From NCBI RefSeq assembly GCF_020177335.1, contig NZ_JAIVMG010000007.1, positions 62,001 through 126,000 on the forward strand: a stretch of 64,000 nt of DNA, written 5' to 3'. The notes beneath the pieces were generated by a model. That model was not told the DNA's origin. It saw only the letters and a list, made by a program, of their open reading frames with translations, and did no database searches. Positions 8,136 to 16,457 of this stretch are shown piece after piece. Source of the stretch: Stappia indica. Lineage in GTDB: Bacteria > Pseudomonadota > Alphaproteobacteria > Rhizobiales > Stappiaceae. The translations under genes were made by a program, and so were the position numbers. How positions within the stretch are numbered: the first letter of the stretch is position 1; each line of letters starts with the position of its first letter.

Positions 8136-8209
8136 GGTCATTTCCTCCATCAGGATATGACCGGTACACCATTCCCCCGCCCGGTTGAAGCCGCCGGGCG
8201 CGTTTCAGC

Positions 8210-9250
8210 TCATGCCGCCCGGGCAGCACCGGCGGCGGCCAGGCGCTTGGCGGCCATGCAGTTGTCGATGAACTGCCGGGTGCTGCGCTCCCAGGTATAG
8301 CCGAGCGCCACTTCGCGGCAGCGGGCGCGCGGGATCTGCAGCGCGGCGCGCGCGGCAAGCCCCAGATCGGCGTGCAGCACTCCGGCGCCGGTATCGGCGA
8401 CGATGTCGACCGGCCCCATCACCGGATAGGCCGCCACCGGCACGCCGCAGGCCAGCGCCTCCAGCAGCACATTGCCGAATGTATCGGTCAGGCTCGGGAA
8501 CACCACCACATCGGCGGAGGCATAGTGGCGGGCAAGATCCTCGCCGACCCGCGCGCCGGTGAACAGCACATCCGGATAGGCGGCGCGCAAGGGCGCCAGC
8601 TGCGGCCCGTCGCCGACCACCACCTTGCTGCCCGGCAGATCGAGATCGAGGAACGCCTCGATGTTCTTTTCCACCGCCACCCGGCCCACATACATGAACA
8701 CCGGTCCTGGAAGGTCGTCGGGCAGCACGCTGCCCTCGAACGGGCGGAACAGGTCGTGATCGACCCCGCGCGACCAGCGCATCAGATTGACGAAGCCGCG
8801 CCGACCAAGCGCCCGCTCCAGCGTGCCGGTCGCCACCATGCAGCCATGGCCGGCATTGTGAAACCGGCGCAGCCAGGAATAGGACCAGTCGAGCGGCACC
8901 GGCATCCGCGCCGACAGGTATTCGGGGAAGCGGGTGTGGTAGCTGGTGGTGAAGATCCGGCCGGACTGGCGCGCGGCACGCGCGGCCAGCAGCCCGAGCG
9001 GTCCCTCCGTTGCGATATGCAGATGCTCGCAATCCCGCGCGGCGATCTCCCGGCGCACCACTGCCGGCGTTGCCAGTGTCAGGCGGATTTCCGGGTAGGT
9101 CGGACAGGGAACGGTGCGAAAATTCGCCGGCGACAGGATTTCCACCCGCACGCCGAGCCGCTCCATCTCCCCTTGCGTGCGCTCAATGGAGCGCACCACG
9201 CCGTTGATCTGCGGATGCCAGGCATCGGAGACAATCAGCAGAGACCTCAT
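8210..9250 (-). CDS. Glycosyltransferase, GT4 family
   Basis: 346-residue GT-B glycosyltransferase. The N-terminal domain starts with DAWHPQINGVVRSI, the acceptor-side loop that opens many GT4 mannosyl and sulfoquinovosyl transferases, followed by TSYHTRFPEYLSA. The C-terminal nucleotide-sugar domain shows YVGRVAVEKN, VGDGPQ and FPSLTDTFGNVLLEALACGVP, the E-x7-E type signature (first acid is Asp here). Its ATG overlaps the stop of the preceding metallophosphatase gene (ATGA, 9247-9250), so the two are translationally coupled and probably work on the same glycolipid or envelope sugar. Donor and acceptor are not determined. Confidence 0.85.
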   Translation of the reverse strand: MRSLLIVSDAWHPQINGVVRSIERTQGEMERLGVRVEILSPANFRTVPCPTYPEIRLTLATPAVVRREIAARDCEHLHIATEGPLGLLAARAARQSGRIFTTSYHTRFPEYLSARMPVPLDWSYSWLRRFHNAGHGCMVATGTLERALGRRGFVNLMRWSRGVDHDLFRPFEGSVLPDDLPGPVFMYVGRVAVEKNIEAFLDLDLPGSKVVVGDGPQLAPLRAAYPDVLFTGARVGEDLARHYASADVVVFPSLTDTFGNVLLEALACGVPVAAYPVMGPVDIVADTGAGVLHADLGLAARAALQIPRARCREVALGYTWERSTRQFIDNCMAAKRLAAAGAARAA

Positions 9251-10047
9251 GCTGCGGCCCGCGTGGTGGCCGGCTTGGGAAGACGCGCCTGCTCGCCCCG
9301 CTTCGCCCAGTGGATCACCTCGAAGGTCCCGTCGTGATGCTCGGCAACGGCGGTGCAGCTTTCCACCCAGTCGCCGGTGTTGATGTAGTGGGTGCCATAG
9401 TCGCTGTGGTCGGCCGCATGGTGAATGTGACCGCAGATCACCCCATCAACGCCCTGGCGCTCGGCCTCCTGGGCCAGCGTCTCCTCGAACTTGCCGATGA
9501 AATTGACCGCATTCTTGACCTTCAGCTTGGCCCAGGCCGACAGCGACCAGTAGGTCAGCCCGAGACGCCGGCGCACCATGTTGAGCCCGGTGTTCAGGTT
9601 GAGCGCGGTCACATAGGCCCAGTCGCCGAGATAAGCGAGCCACTTGGCGTGGCGCACCACCACATCGAACCGGTCGCCATGGATCACCAGATAGCGCCGG
9701 CCGTCCGCCGTCTCGTGGATCGTCTCGTCCACCACCTCGATGCCGCCGAAATGGGTGCCGAGGAAGTCGCGCAGGAACTCGTCGTGATTGCCGGGCGTGT
9801 AGACGATCCGCGCGCCCTTGCGCCCCTTGCGCAACAGCTTCTGCACCACGTCATTGTGCAGCTGCGGCCAGTGCCACATGCGGCGCAGGCGCCAGCCATC
9901 GACAATATCGCCGACGAGATAGATGGTCTCCGCATCGTTGTAGCGCAGAAAATCCAGCAGAAGTTCCGCCTGACATCCCCGCGTTCCAAGGTGGATATCC
10001 GACAGGAAAAGCGTTCTGTAGTGCCTGGGTGCTTGCTCGGCGGACAT
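9247..10047 (-). CDS. LpxH-like UDP-2,3-diacylglucosamine diphosphatase family metallophosphatase
   Basis: 266-residue calcineurin-like phosphoesterase. All metal-binding blocks are visible: SDIHLG near residue 16, GDIVDGW near 46, GNHDE near 85, and GHIHHA near 200. The overall layout is that of LpxH-related proteins, which split UDP-diacylglucosamine in lipid A synthesis. Alphaproteobacteria commonly use the unrelated LpxI for that step, so this homologue may act on another sugar-phosphate lipid, consistent with its coupled glycosyltransferase. GGGAGG lies 5-6 bases before the ATG. Divergent from the SDR gene. Confidence 0.8.
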   Translation of the reverse strand: MSAEQAPRHYRTLFLSDIHLGTRGCQAELLLDFLRYNDAETIYLVGDIVDGWRLRRMWHWPQLHNDVVQKLLRKGRKGARIVYTPGNHDEFLRDFLGTHFGGIEVVDETIHETADGRRYLVIHGDRFDVVVRHAKWLAYLGDWAYVTALNLNTGLNMVRRRLGLTYWSLSAWAKLKVKNAVNFIGKFEETLAQEAERQGVDGVICGHIHHAADHSDYGTHYINTGDWVESCTAVAEHHDGTFEVIHWAKRGEQARLPKPATTRAAA

Positions 10048-10265
10048 GATGACCTCCCGACGTGGGTTCGCCGAGAGTAGTGCGCGACTTCGGTCTCAGA
10101 AATATGACACCGCCCGACAAAAGAGCGCGAGGCTTGCTTGCCGGCATGGGCGCGCAGAGCCACGGCTCACCGCTGCCGCGATGGACAGGCGAGCGCGTTT
10201 CCCGCTATCAGACAAGAAGGAAATCCGCGCCGGCAGCGGCTTGGAGACAGGATGGGAGGAAGGTC

Positions 10266-11045
10266 ATGGACCTGGGCATTTCCGGCCGCAAGGCAATCGT
10301 TTGCGCATCGAGCCGCGGGCTTGGGCGCGGCTGCGCCGAGGCGCTTGCCGAAGCCGGCTGCGATCTGGTGATCAACGGTCTCGACCCGCAGCGGCTGGAG
10401 GCGACAGCAGCGGATCTGCGCGCCCGATTCGACGTCACGGTCGAGGCGGTTGCCGCCGACATGTCGTCGCCCGAGGGTCAGAAGGCCGTGCTCGCGGCCT
10501 GCCCGCAGCCGGACATTCTGGTCAACAACAATGGCGGCCCGCCGCGCCGCGACTTTCGCGATCTGGACCGGGAGGCGATGATCTCCGGTGTCATCCAGAA
10601 CATGATCTCGCCCATCGAAATGATTCAGCAGGTCGCCGACGGCATGGCCGAGCGCGGCTTCGGCCGCATCGTCAACATCACCTCGATCACGGTCCGGATG
10701 CCGATCGAGGGGCTCGATCTGTCCAGCGGCGCCCGGGCCGGGCTGACCGCCTTCCTCGCCGGGGTCGGGCGGACCTACGCCCACCGCAATGTGACGATCA
10801 ACAACCTGCTCCCGGGCAAGATGGACACCGACCGGCTGCGCGGTGGCTTCGAGCGCGCGGCGGCCCAACGCGGCGTCAGCATCGAAGACGTGAGCGCGGC
10901 GCAGGCGGCGGAAATCCCCGCCCGCCGCTTTGGCACCGCCGAGGAGTTCGGTCAGGTCTGCGCTTTCTACTGCTCGCGTCAGGCCGGCTATGTCACAGGC
11001 CAGAACATTCTGGTCGACGGCGGTCTCTATCCGGCTGCGTTCTGA
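10266..11045 (+). CDS. Atypical SDR-family oxidoreductase lacking the YxxxK motif
   Basis: 259-residue Rossmann protein. The cofactor loop SSRGLGRG and the NNNGGPP block (normally NNAGG) place it in the short-chain dehydrogenase superfamily. At the catalytic site, where classical SDRs have YxxSK, it reads LDLSSGARAGL, so both Tyr and Lys are missing. A branch of fabG-like atypical SDRs shares this LSxxARAGL arrangement, so the loss is probably ancestral. The ATG at 10266 is preceded by GGGAGGAAGG; the longer open frame upstream has no ribosome site. The reaction is unknown. Confidence 0.85.
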   Translation: MDLGISGRKAIVCASSRGLGRGCAEALAEAGCDLVINGLDPQRLEATAADLRARFDVTVEAVAADMSSPEGQKAVLAACPQPDILVNNNGGPPRRDFRDLDREAMISGVIQNMISPIEMIQQVADGMAERGFGRIVNITSITVRMPIEGLDLSSGARAGLTAFLAGVGRTYAHRNVTINNLLPGKMDTDRLRGGFERAAAQRGVSIEDVSAAQAAEIPARRFGTAEEFGQVCAFYCSRQAGYVTGQNILVDGGLYPAAF

Positions 11046-11102
11046 GCACACCGCCTCCCCTGCAATGGGAGCGGCCCGCCATGCCCGAACCGCCCACTGT
11101 GC

Positions 11103-11141
11103 CTTGCCGGTCCCGGATCTCTGCTCCGTCCGGGAGGACGC
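11103..11141. repeat. Dispersed palindromic repeat, half copy B1
   Basis: Right arm only: GGTCCCGGATC then GTCCGGGAGGACGC, matching the right half of the copy at 1166-1301. It lies in the 366-bp gap between the convergent SDR and FadL-type genes. Confidence 0.7.
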
Positions 11142-11189
11142 GGAGCGTGGGGCGATATCCAGAGAAAACCAACCCTTGCCCATCTCTCG

Positions 11190-11308
11190 GCGTCATCCAG
11201 GGCAAGCCTTGGCGCGACCCGGGATCGGAGAGCCGAAAGAGGCGCATTTTCAGGAGATTGAAGCCGAGAGACGTGGCTCCCCGGTCCCGGATCTTCGCTT
11301 CGCCCCCC
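11190..11308. repeat. Dispersed palindromic repeat, copy B2
   Basis: Left arm GCGTCATCCAGGGCAAGCC, GCGCGACCCGGGATCGGAG, AGCCGAAAG; right arm GGCTCCCCGGTCCCGGATC. The outer right end is truncated. Same orientation as the copy at 1166-1301. Apart from B1, B2 and the terminator at 11330, the gap 11046-11411 holds nothing recognisable. Confidence 0.75.
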
Positions 11309-11329
11309 GAAGGGCTTCCCTGTCACGCA

Positions 11330-11359
11330 AAAGGCCGGCGGATCGCTCCACCGGCCTTT
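11330..11359. terminator. Terminator between SDR and FadL genes
   Basis: AAAGGCCGG (11330-11338) pairs with CCGGCCTTT (11351-11359) around a 12-nt loop. The A-run before and T-run after the stem allow it to act in both directions for the two convergent genes. Confidence 0.65.
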
Positions 11360-11411
11360 CGTCATGTGGACGCCCCCTGTCCACACTCAACGATCAGAGG
11401 CGCGTCCCGCC

Positions 11412-12734
11412 TCAGTACTTACGGATCGGATCCAGCTCCGGCCGCTCGACCGGCCCGCCCCAAGTATAGCGCAGCGAGGCCGAGACAATGTTGACGTTGG
11501 CATCGACATTCGAGCTGTAGGTACCAAGCGCGGGGACATAATCCTGATGGCCCGGCCCGATGTTGACCCGGGTGGCGGCCGTATGGATGTAGGTGTAGCC
11601 GAAATCGACCGCCAGATTGTCCATCACCTGGTAGCTGGCACCGGCCGACAGCCACAGCCGATCATTATCCGGCAGGCGGGTGGAGCGAATGTCCGTGTCG
11701 ATCGGCGACAGCTCATAGGCGATACCGGCGCGCAAGGTCAGATCCTCGTTGAAGTCATATTCGCCGCCGAGCGCGAAATACCAGCCATCGCTGTAATTGA
11801 ACGGCAATGCCTTCACCGTCGCGCCATTTGGCGCTAGCGCGCGCGGCGTCTTAAAACGGCTCCAGTTGGTCCATTCCACCGTGCCGAGAACGCGGAAAGC
11901 ATCGGTCACCCGCTGCTTGACCGACAGGTTGACCATGTCCGGCGTGATCAGGTTGGCCGTGATCGGAATGCTGGTACCCGGCGCGACGAAGGTGCCGCTC
12001 AGTTGATGCGACACACCAGAACGGTAGCCCAGACCGATTTCCGTGCCCTCGATTGGTTTGAGGGTGACACCGGCGGTGACACCGAAGCCGATATCGTCCC
12101 CCTCCAGCGAGCCGGTCGGGAAGCCCGGAACGTTTGGAACGCCGGTCTTCAGGGCCACGGCGAACTGCTGAATCTGCAGGCCGAAGGCGAAGGACAGCAT
12201 CTCGTTGAACTTGTAGCCGATCATCGGCGTCACATTCAGCGAGGCGGCCTTGGAGGAGCGGGAGTAGAACTGCCCGGCCCAGTTCTCGTTCGGCTTGGTC
12301 GACAGGCCGAAGGGCGCGTTGATCGCCAGGCCGAAGAACACCTGATCGGTCACCTTGTAGGCGGTGTAGCTCGCCGGAATATAGGCATCATTGGCGACGT
12401 CGCCGGAGGGCGCGTTACTGTTAGGCAACACGATGCCGAACGGCGGAAGCGCCGCTCCCGAGGACGTGAAGGTGCCATCCATCTTCCCCGTCGGCACAAT
12501 CAGCGTGTTATGCGCCTCGAAGGTCAGCCCGTCGGGCGCACCGGTGATCGTCGCCGGGTTCCAGAAGATCGAGGAGATCGACGGACCGGTGGTGCCATAG
12601 CCAGCAAAGGACATACCCTGATAATAGGAGCTCTGCTCACGCAGGGCGAACCCGCCCGCGGAAGCTTCGGTGGCGATCCCGACAGCGGTCAGCGCCGATA
12701 CGGCGAGAAGCGCGTTCTTAATCCTGTTCGTCAT
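11412..12734 (-). CDS. FadL/OmpP1/TodX-family outer-membrane transporter
   Basis: 440-residue outer-membrane beta-barrel protein for uptake of hydrophobic molecules such as long-chain fatty acids or aromatics. The start chosen (ATG 12734) gives a signal peptide ending ATEASAGG; GGGAGG lies upstream on the minus strand. The mature N-terminus GGFALREQS followed by SSIFWNPATITG is the family hallmark: the plug segment with its NPA motif. The C-terminal strand ends with alternating residues. It has its own promoter region (12735-13283), which carries the motif CCGTTAACGTAAGCG shared with the upstream region of the acyl-CoA ligase gene at 29.6 kb. Confidence 0.88.
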   Translation of the reverse strand: MTNRIKNALLAVSALTAVGIATEASAGGFALREQSSYYQGMSFAGYGTTGPSISSIFWNPATITGAPDGLTFEAHNTLIVPTGKMDGTFTSSGAALPPFGIVLPNSNAPSGDVANDAYIPASYTAYKVTDQVFFGLAINAPFGLSTKPNENWAGQFYSRSSKAASLNVTPMIGYKFNEMLSFAFGLQIQQFAVALKTGVPNVPGFPTGSLEGDDIGFGVTAGVTLKPIEGTEIGLGYRSGVSHQLSGTFVAPGTSIPITANLITPDMVNLSVKQRVTDAFRVLGTVEWTNWSRFKTPRALAPNGATVKALPFNYSDGWYFALGGEYDFNEDLTLRAGIAYELSPIDTDIRSTRLPDNDRLWLSAGASYQVMDNLAVDFGYTYIHTAATRVNIGPGHQDYVPALGTYSSNVDANVNIVSASLRYTWGGPVERPELDPIRKY

Positions 12735-13283
12735 ATCCGGTTTTTTCCTCCCAACAACGCAAACGCGGCGCACCACCCCTGTGCACCGTTAACGTAAGCG
12801 TCATGTTGGGCAGGAAATCCCGGTCAGGCAAACCCGAAACGGCGCCCCCTGGCACCCCGTCATGCCGGAAAACTGGCGGCTTTCAGCCATTCCGTAACGG
12901 AACAAAATCGGCATCAGTGGGAGATTTGCCAGAATTCGTTCGATTTGTGTCAATTTGATTGCGGTCGCGGTCACCGACCGGACGAATGCCCATATTTTAG
13001 GCAAATCAGACCCCTAAATAACACCTCTTCGATTTGGTCGAAGCTGTGGCAAAAATGCGACAATCGCACCTGTCAAAACAACCAGTGATAGCGAATCGCA
13101 TAACGCGATTCAGATGAGATTGCGGATTGAAACAGAGTTTCGCGTGGTGGATCTGACCTCCAGGCACACATCCCAGGCACCCGCATAAAGCCTCAGGTTG
13201 CGGCGGAGAAATGCAACGAACGAGCATCGACGCACATGGGTCGGCCCCGCTCTCCCCGCCGGCTGAAACCGGCGGGGCGCGCA
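12735..13283. other. Intergenic 549 bp upstream of the FadL gene
   Basis: Gap between the leftward FadL gene and the 3' end of the leftward RND operon. It holds the candidate fatty-acid operator at 12786-12800 and a small perfect stem GAATCGC/GCGATTC (13093-13099, 13105-13111) that may end the RND transcript although no clear U-tract follows. The 12.9-13.1 kb part is A+T-richer, as expected of a promoter zone. No gene is supported. Confidence 0.5.
12786..12800. promoter_or_regulatory. Candidate fatty-acid regulator site before the FadL gene
   Basis: CCGTTAACGTAAGCG lies about 52-66 bp upstream of the FadL start. It matches CCGTTTACGTCAACG at 29712-29726, upstream of the acyl-CoA ligase gene, at 12 of 15 positions, and contains the CGTTAACG palindrome. 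The pattern recalls MerR-type LiuR/FadP sites (ACGTTTACG core) from memory. Confidence 0.4.
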
Positions 13284-16200
13284 TCACTCCGCCGCCTGCG
13301 GCAGAACCGTCGCGGGGTCCGTTTTCCGTTCTGCCGTGTCCGCGTTCCGCTGGTTGCCTTCATCCTCCGGCTCAAGCACCTGCGCGTCGGTCCTGTCGAG
13401 CCGGCGGCGGAACCACAGGGCATAGAGCGCCGGCATGAACAGCAGCGTCAGCACCGTGGCGACCGTCAGCCCGCCGATCATCGACACCGCCATCGGCCCC
13501 CAGAAGATGCTGGTGGTGAGCGGGATGAAGGCAAGAACCGCGGCCAGCGCCGTCAGGATCACCGGCCGTGCCCGGCGCACGGTTGATTCGACGATCGCCT
13601 GGCGCATGGTCGCGCCGGCGGCAAGGTCGTGCTCGATCTGGTCGGCGAGGATCAGCGTGTTGCGCATCACCATGCCGCCAAGGGCGATCACCCCGAGAAT
13701 GGCAACGAAGCCAAAGGGTTCTCCGGAGATCAGCAGCGCGCCCACCGCCCCGACCAGCCCCAGCGGGAAGGTCAGGAACACCAGGATCATCTTCGAGAAG
13801 GACTGCATCTGGATCATGATCAGCAGCATCATCGCCAGCAGCATCACCGGGAAGACCTTGGACAGCGCCGCATTGGCCTTGCCCGATTCTTCCGCCGCGC
13901 CGCCCGCGTCGATGCGGTAGCCCGGGAGAAGGGTCGCCTCGATGGCCTTGATCTGCGGCATCAGGGCCGCCGTCACATCCGGCGCCTGCACCCCGGGCAT
14001 GATGTCGGAGCGCACCGTCAGCACCGTTTCGCGGTTGCGGCGCCACAGGATCGGTTCTTCCGCCTGATAACTGATCCGCGCGACCTGCGAGACCGGGATC
14101 GCCTGCCCGTTGCGCACCGCGATCACCAGATCGCCGATGTCACCGAGCGCTGCCCGTTCCGCGGCATCCGCCCGCACCACCACACCGACCGAGTGCCGTC
14201 CATCACGCAGGCTGGTCGCCTCCGCCCCCGACAACAGCGCCTGCAGGGCGAGGCCGATTTCCTCGCTGGTCAGCCCAAGCGCCCGGGCCCGGTCCTGATC
14301 GACCGACAGGCGCACCGACTTGACCTTCTCGCCCCATTGCAATTCGGAATCTCGGGTATCGGGATTGGCGCGCATGGCAACCTGCACCCGTGCGGCGATG
14401 CGCCGGACCTCCTCGATATCCGGCCCCACCACCCGGAACTGCACCGGATAGCCGACCGGCGGCCCCAGTTCGAGCCGGTTGGCGCGCCCACGCACCGCCC
14501 CTTCGCTGGCCGCGAACCGGGCGCGCAGCTCCGCCAACAGCTTTTCGGCGTGCTCCCCGCCCTTGGTCTGGATCAGGATCATCGCGTAATTCGCATTCGG
14601 CAGCGCCGGATTGTAGGCAAGGAAGAAGCGCGGCGCGCCGGCACCGATGTAGGAGGTGAAATACTCAAGGTCCGGGCTTTCGGCGAGCATCGCCTCCACC
14701 GCGCGCACCTCCCGCTCCGTCGCCGCAAAGGCCGCCCCTTCCGGACCGCGCAGGTCAACGAGAATTTCCGGCCGGGAGGAGTTGGGAAAGAACTGCTTCT
14801 TGACGAAGCCCATGCCGTAGACCGCCGTGGCCAGAAGCCCCACCGTCAGGAGCACGACCGGCAGGCGAAAGCGCACCGCACCGTTGATCATGCCGCGCAA
14901 GGCATTGTAGCCGCGCGTGCGATAGATCGCGTCCTCGTCCACATCCCCGCGCTCCGCCGCATGGCGTTCCAGCGAGCGCGGCAGCAGCTTCAGGCCGAGA
15001 TAGGGGGTGAACACCACCGCCACCAGCCAGGAGATCAGAAGCGCGCTGGTCACCACCCAGAAGATGCCGCCGGCATATTCGCCGGCCGAGGATTTGGCAA
15101 AGCCGACCGGAAGGAAGCCTGCCGCCGTCACCAGCGTGCCGGTCAGCATCGGAAAGGCGGTCGATTCCCAGGCGAAGGTCGCCGCCCGGTACCGGTCCCA
15201 GCCCTGCTCGATCTTCACCACCATCATCTCGATGGCGATGATCGCATCGTCCACGAGAAGCCCCAGCGACAGGATCAGCGCCCCGAGCGAGATCCGCTCC
15301 AGGTCGATGCCCATCTGCAGCATCACCAGGAAGGTGCCGGCAAGGGTCAGGGGCACCGACAGGGCGACGACAATGCCGGTGCGAAAGCCCAGCGACAGGA
15401 ACGACACCAAGAGGACGATGGAAATCGCCGCGACGAATTTCAGGAGGAACTCGCCAATCGCCTCTTCCACCACCTCCGGCTGGTTGGAGACCTGATGCAA
15501 CTCGGCGCCGAGCGGCAGCCGGGCGCGGATTTCCGCGACCTTTTCCGCCAGACGTTCGCCAAGCTCCAGCACGTTGCCACCATCGGCCATGGCCACGCCA
15601 AGCATGATCGCCGGCTTGCCGTTGTAGCGGGTGGCGAAGCGCTGCGGATCGGAAATGCCGCTGTGAATCCGCGCCACATCGCCCAGGCGGAAGGTCCGCT
15701 CGCCCGCCCGCACCGGCACGGCCGCCACCGCCTCGACGCCGGCGAGCTTGCCGCTCACCCGCACCTGCACCGTTTCGCTGGGGGTGTCGACCGAGCCCGA
15801 CGGCACCACCGCGTTCTGCCGCGCCAGCGCATCGAAAATGGCGCTGATCGGAATGCCCAGCGTCGCCATCTTGGCATAGGAGATATCGACGTAGATCTTC
15901 TCATCCTGCTCGCCGAAGAGCTGGACCTTTTCCACGCCGGGCACGGCCAGCAGCGACTGGCGCGCCATCTCCGCCAGGTCGGACAGTTCCGACCAATGGG
16001 CATCCGGCGCGGTGATCGCATGCACCTGCACGAAGACGTCGGAATATTCGTCGTTGAAGAACGGCCCGAGCACGCCGGCGGGCAGATCGCCGCGAATGTC
16101 GCCCACCTTCTTGCGCACCTGATACCACAGATCGGCGACCTCCGAGGGCGGGGTCGCATCGTCGAGCACGATCTGCGTCGCCATGAAGCCGGGGGTGGCG

Positions 16201-16457
16201 TAGGTTTCCAGCCGGCCCAGCCAGGGCAGGGTCTGAAGCCGGGTCTCGATCTGATCGGCCACCTGCTCCTGCATTTCCTGCGCGCTGGCGCCGGGCCAGG
16301 CGGCGGTCACCACCATCACCTTGACGGTGAAGGCCGGATCCTCGTTGCGCCCCAGATTGGTATAGGACCAGATCCCCGCCGCCGCGGTGACGAGGATGAA
16401 GAACAGCACCAGCGCCTGATGGCGCAGCGCCCAGGCGGAAAGGTTGAACCCGCTCAT
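13284..16457 (-). CDS. RND efflux transporter permease
   Basis: Inner-membrane proton-driven exporter of 1057 residues, the usual length for AcrB/HAE-type RND pumps. The first transmembrane helix begins at about residue 12, and two large periplasmic loops are present. The proton-relay pair is visible in LGLLVDDAIIAIEMM (about residue 400), and the second half carries MRNTLILADQIEHD near the matching helix 10-11 zone. Its ATG overlaps the stop of the adaptor gene (16454-16457), so the two are coupled. No outer-membrane channel gene is adjacent; a TolC-type partner must come from elsewhere. Substrates are unknown. Confidence 0.92.
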   Translation of the reverse strand: MSGFNLSAWALRHQALVLFFILVTAAAGIWSYTNLGRNEDPAFTVKVMVVTAAWPGASAQEMQEQVADQIETRLQTLPWLGRLETYATPGFMATQIVLDDATPPSEVADLWYQVRKKVGDIRGDLPAGVLGPFFNDEYSDVFVQVHAITAPDAHWSELSDLAEMARQSLLAVPGVEKVQLFGEQDEKIYVDISYAKMATLGIPISAIFDALARQNAVVPSGSVDTPSETVQVRVSGKLAGVEAVAAVPVRAGERTFRLGDVARIHSGISDPQRFATRYNGKPAIMLGVAMADGGNVLELGERLAEKVAEIRARLPLGAELHQVSNQPEVVEEAIGEFLLKFVAAISIVLLVSFLSLGFRTGIVVALSVPLTLAGTFLVMLQMGIDLERISLGALILSLGLLVDDAIIAIEMMVVKIEQGWDRYRAATFAWESTAFPMLTGTLVTAAGFLPVGFAKSSAGEYAGGIFWVVTSALLISWLVAVVFTPYLGLKLLPRSLERHAAERGDVDEDAIYRTRGYNALRGMINGAVRFRLPVVLLTVGLLATAVYGMGFVKKQFFPNSSRPEILVDLRGPEGAAFAATEREVRAVEAMLAESPDLEYFTSYIGAGAPRFFLAYNPALPNANYAMILIQTKGGEHAEKLLAELRARFAASEGAVRGRANRLELGPPVGYPVQFRVVGPDIEEVRRIAARVQVAMRANPDTRDSELQWGEKVKSVRLSVDQDRARALGLTSEEIGLALQALLSGAEATSLRDGRHSVGVVVRADAAERAALGDIGDLVIAVRNGQAIPVSQVARISYQAEEPILWRRNRETVLTVRSDIMPGVQAPDVTAALMPQIKAIEATLLPGYRIDAGGAAEESGKANAALSKVFPVMLLAMMLLIMIQMQSFSKMILVFLTFPLGLVGAVGALLISGEPFGFVAILGVIALGGMVMRNTLILADQIEHDLAAGATMRQAIVESTVRRARPVILTALAAVLAFIPLTTSIFWGPMAVSMIGGLTVATVLTLLFMPALYALWFRRRLDRTDAQVLEPEDEGNQRNADTAERKTDPATVLPQAAE

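Noticed and set aside
13093-13111. GAATCGC/GCGATTC stem as a terminator of the RND operon
   Set aside because: Stem is short and no clear U-tract follows on the minus strand; mentioned only within the intergenic entry.
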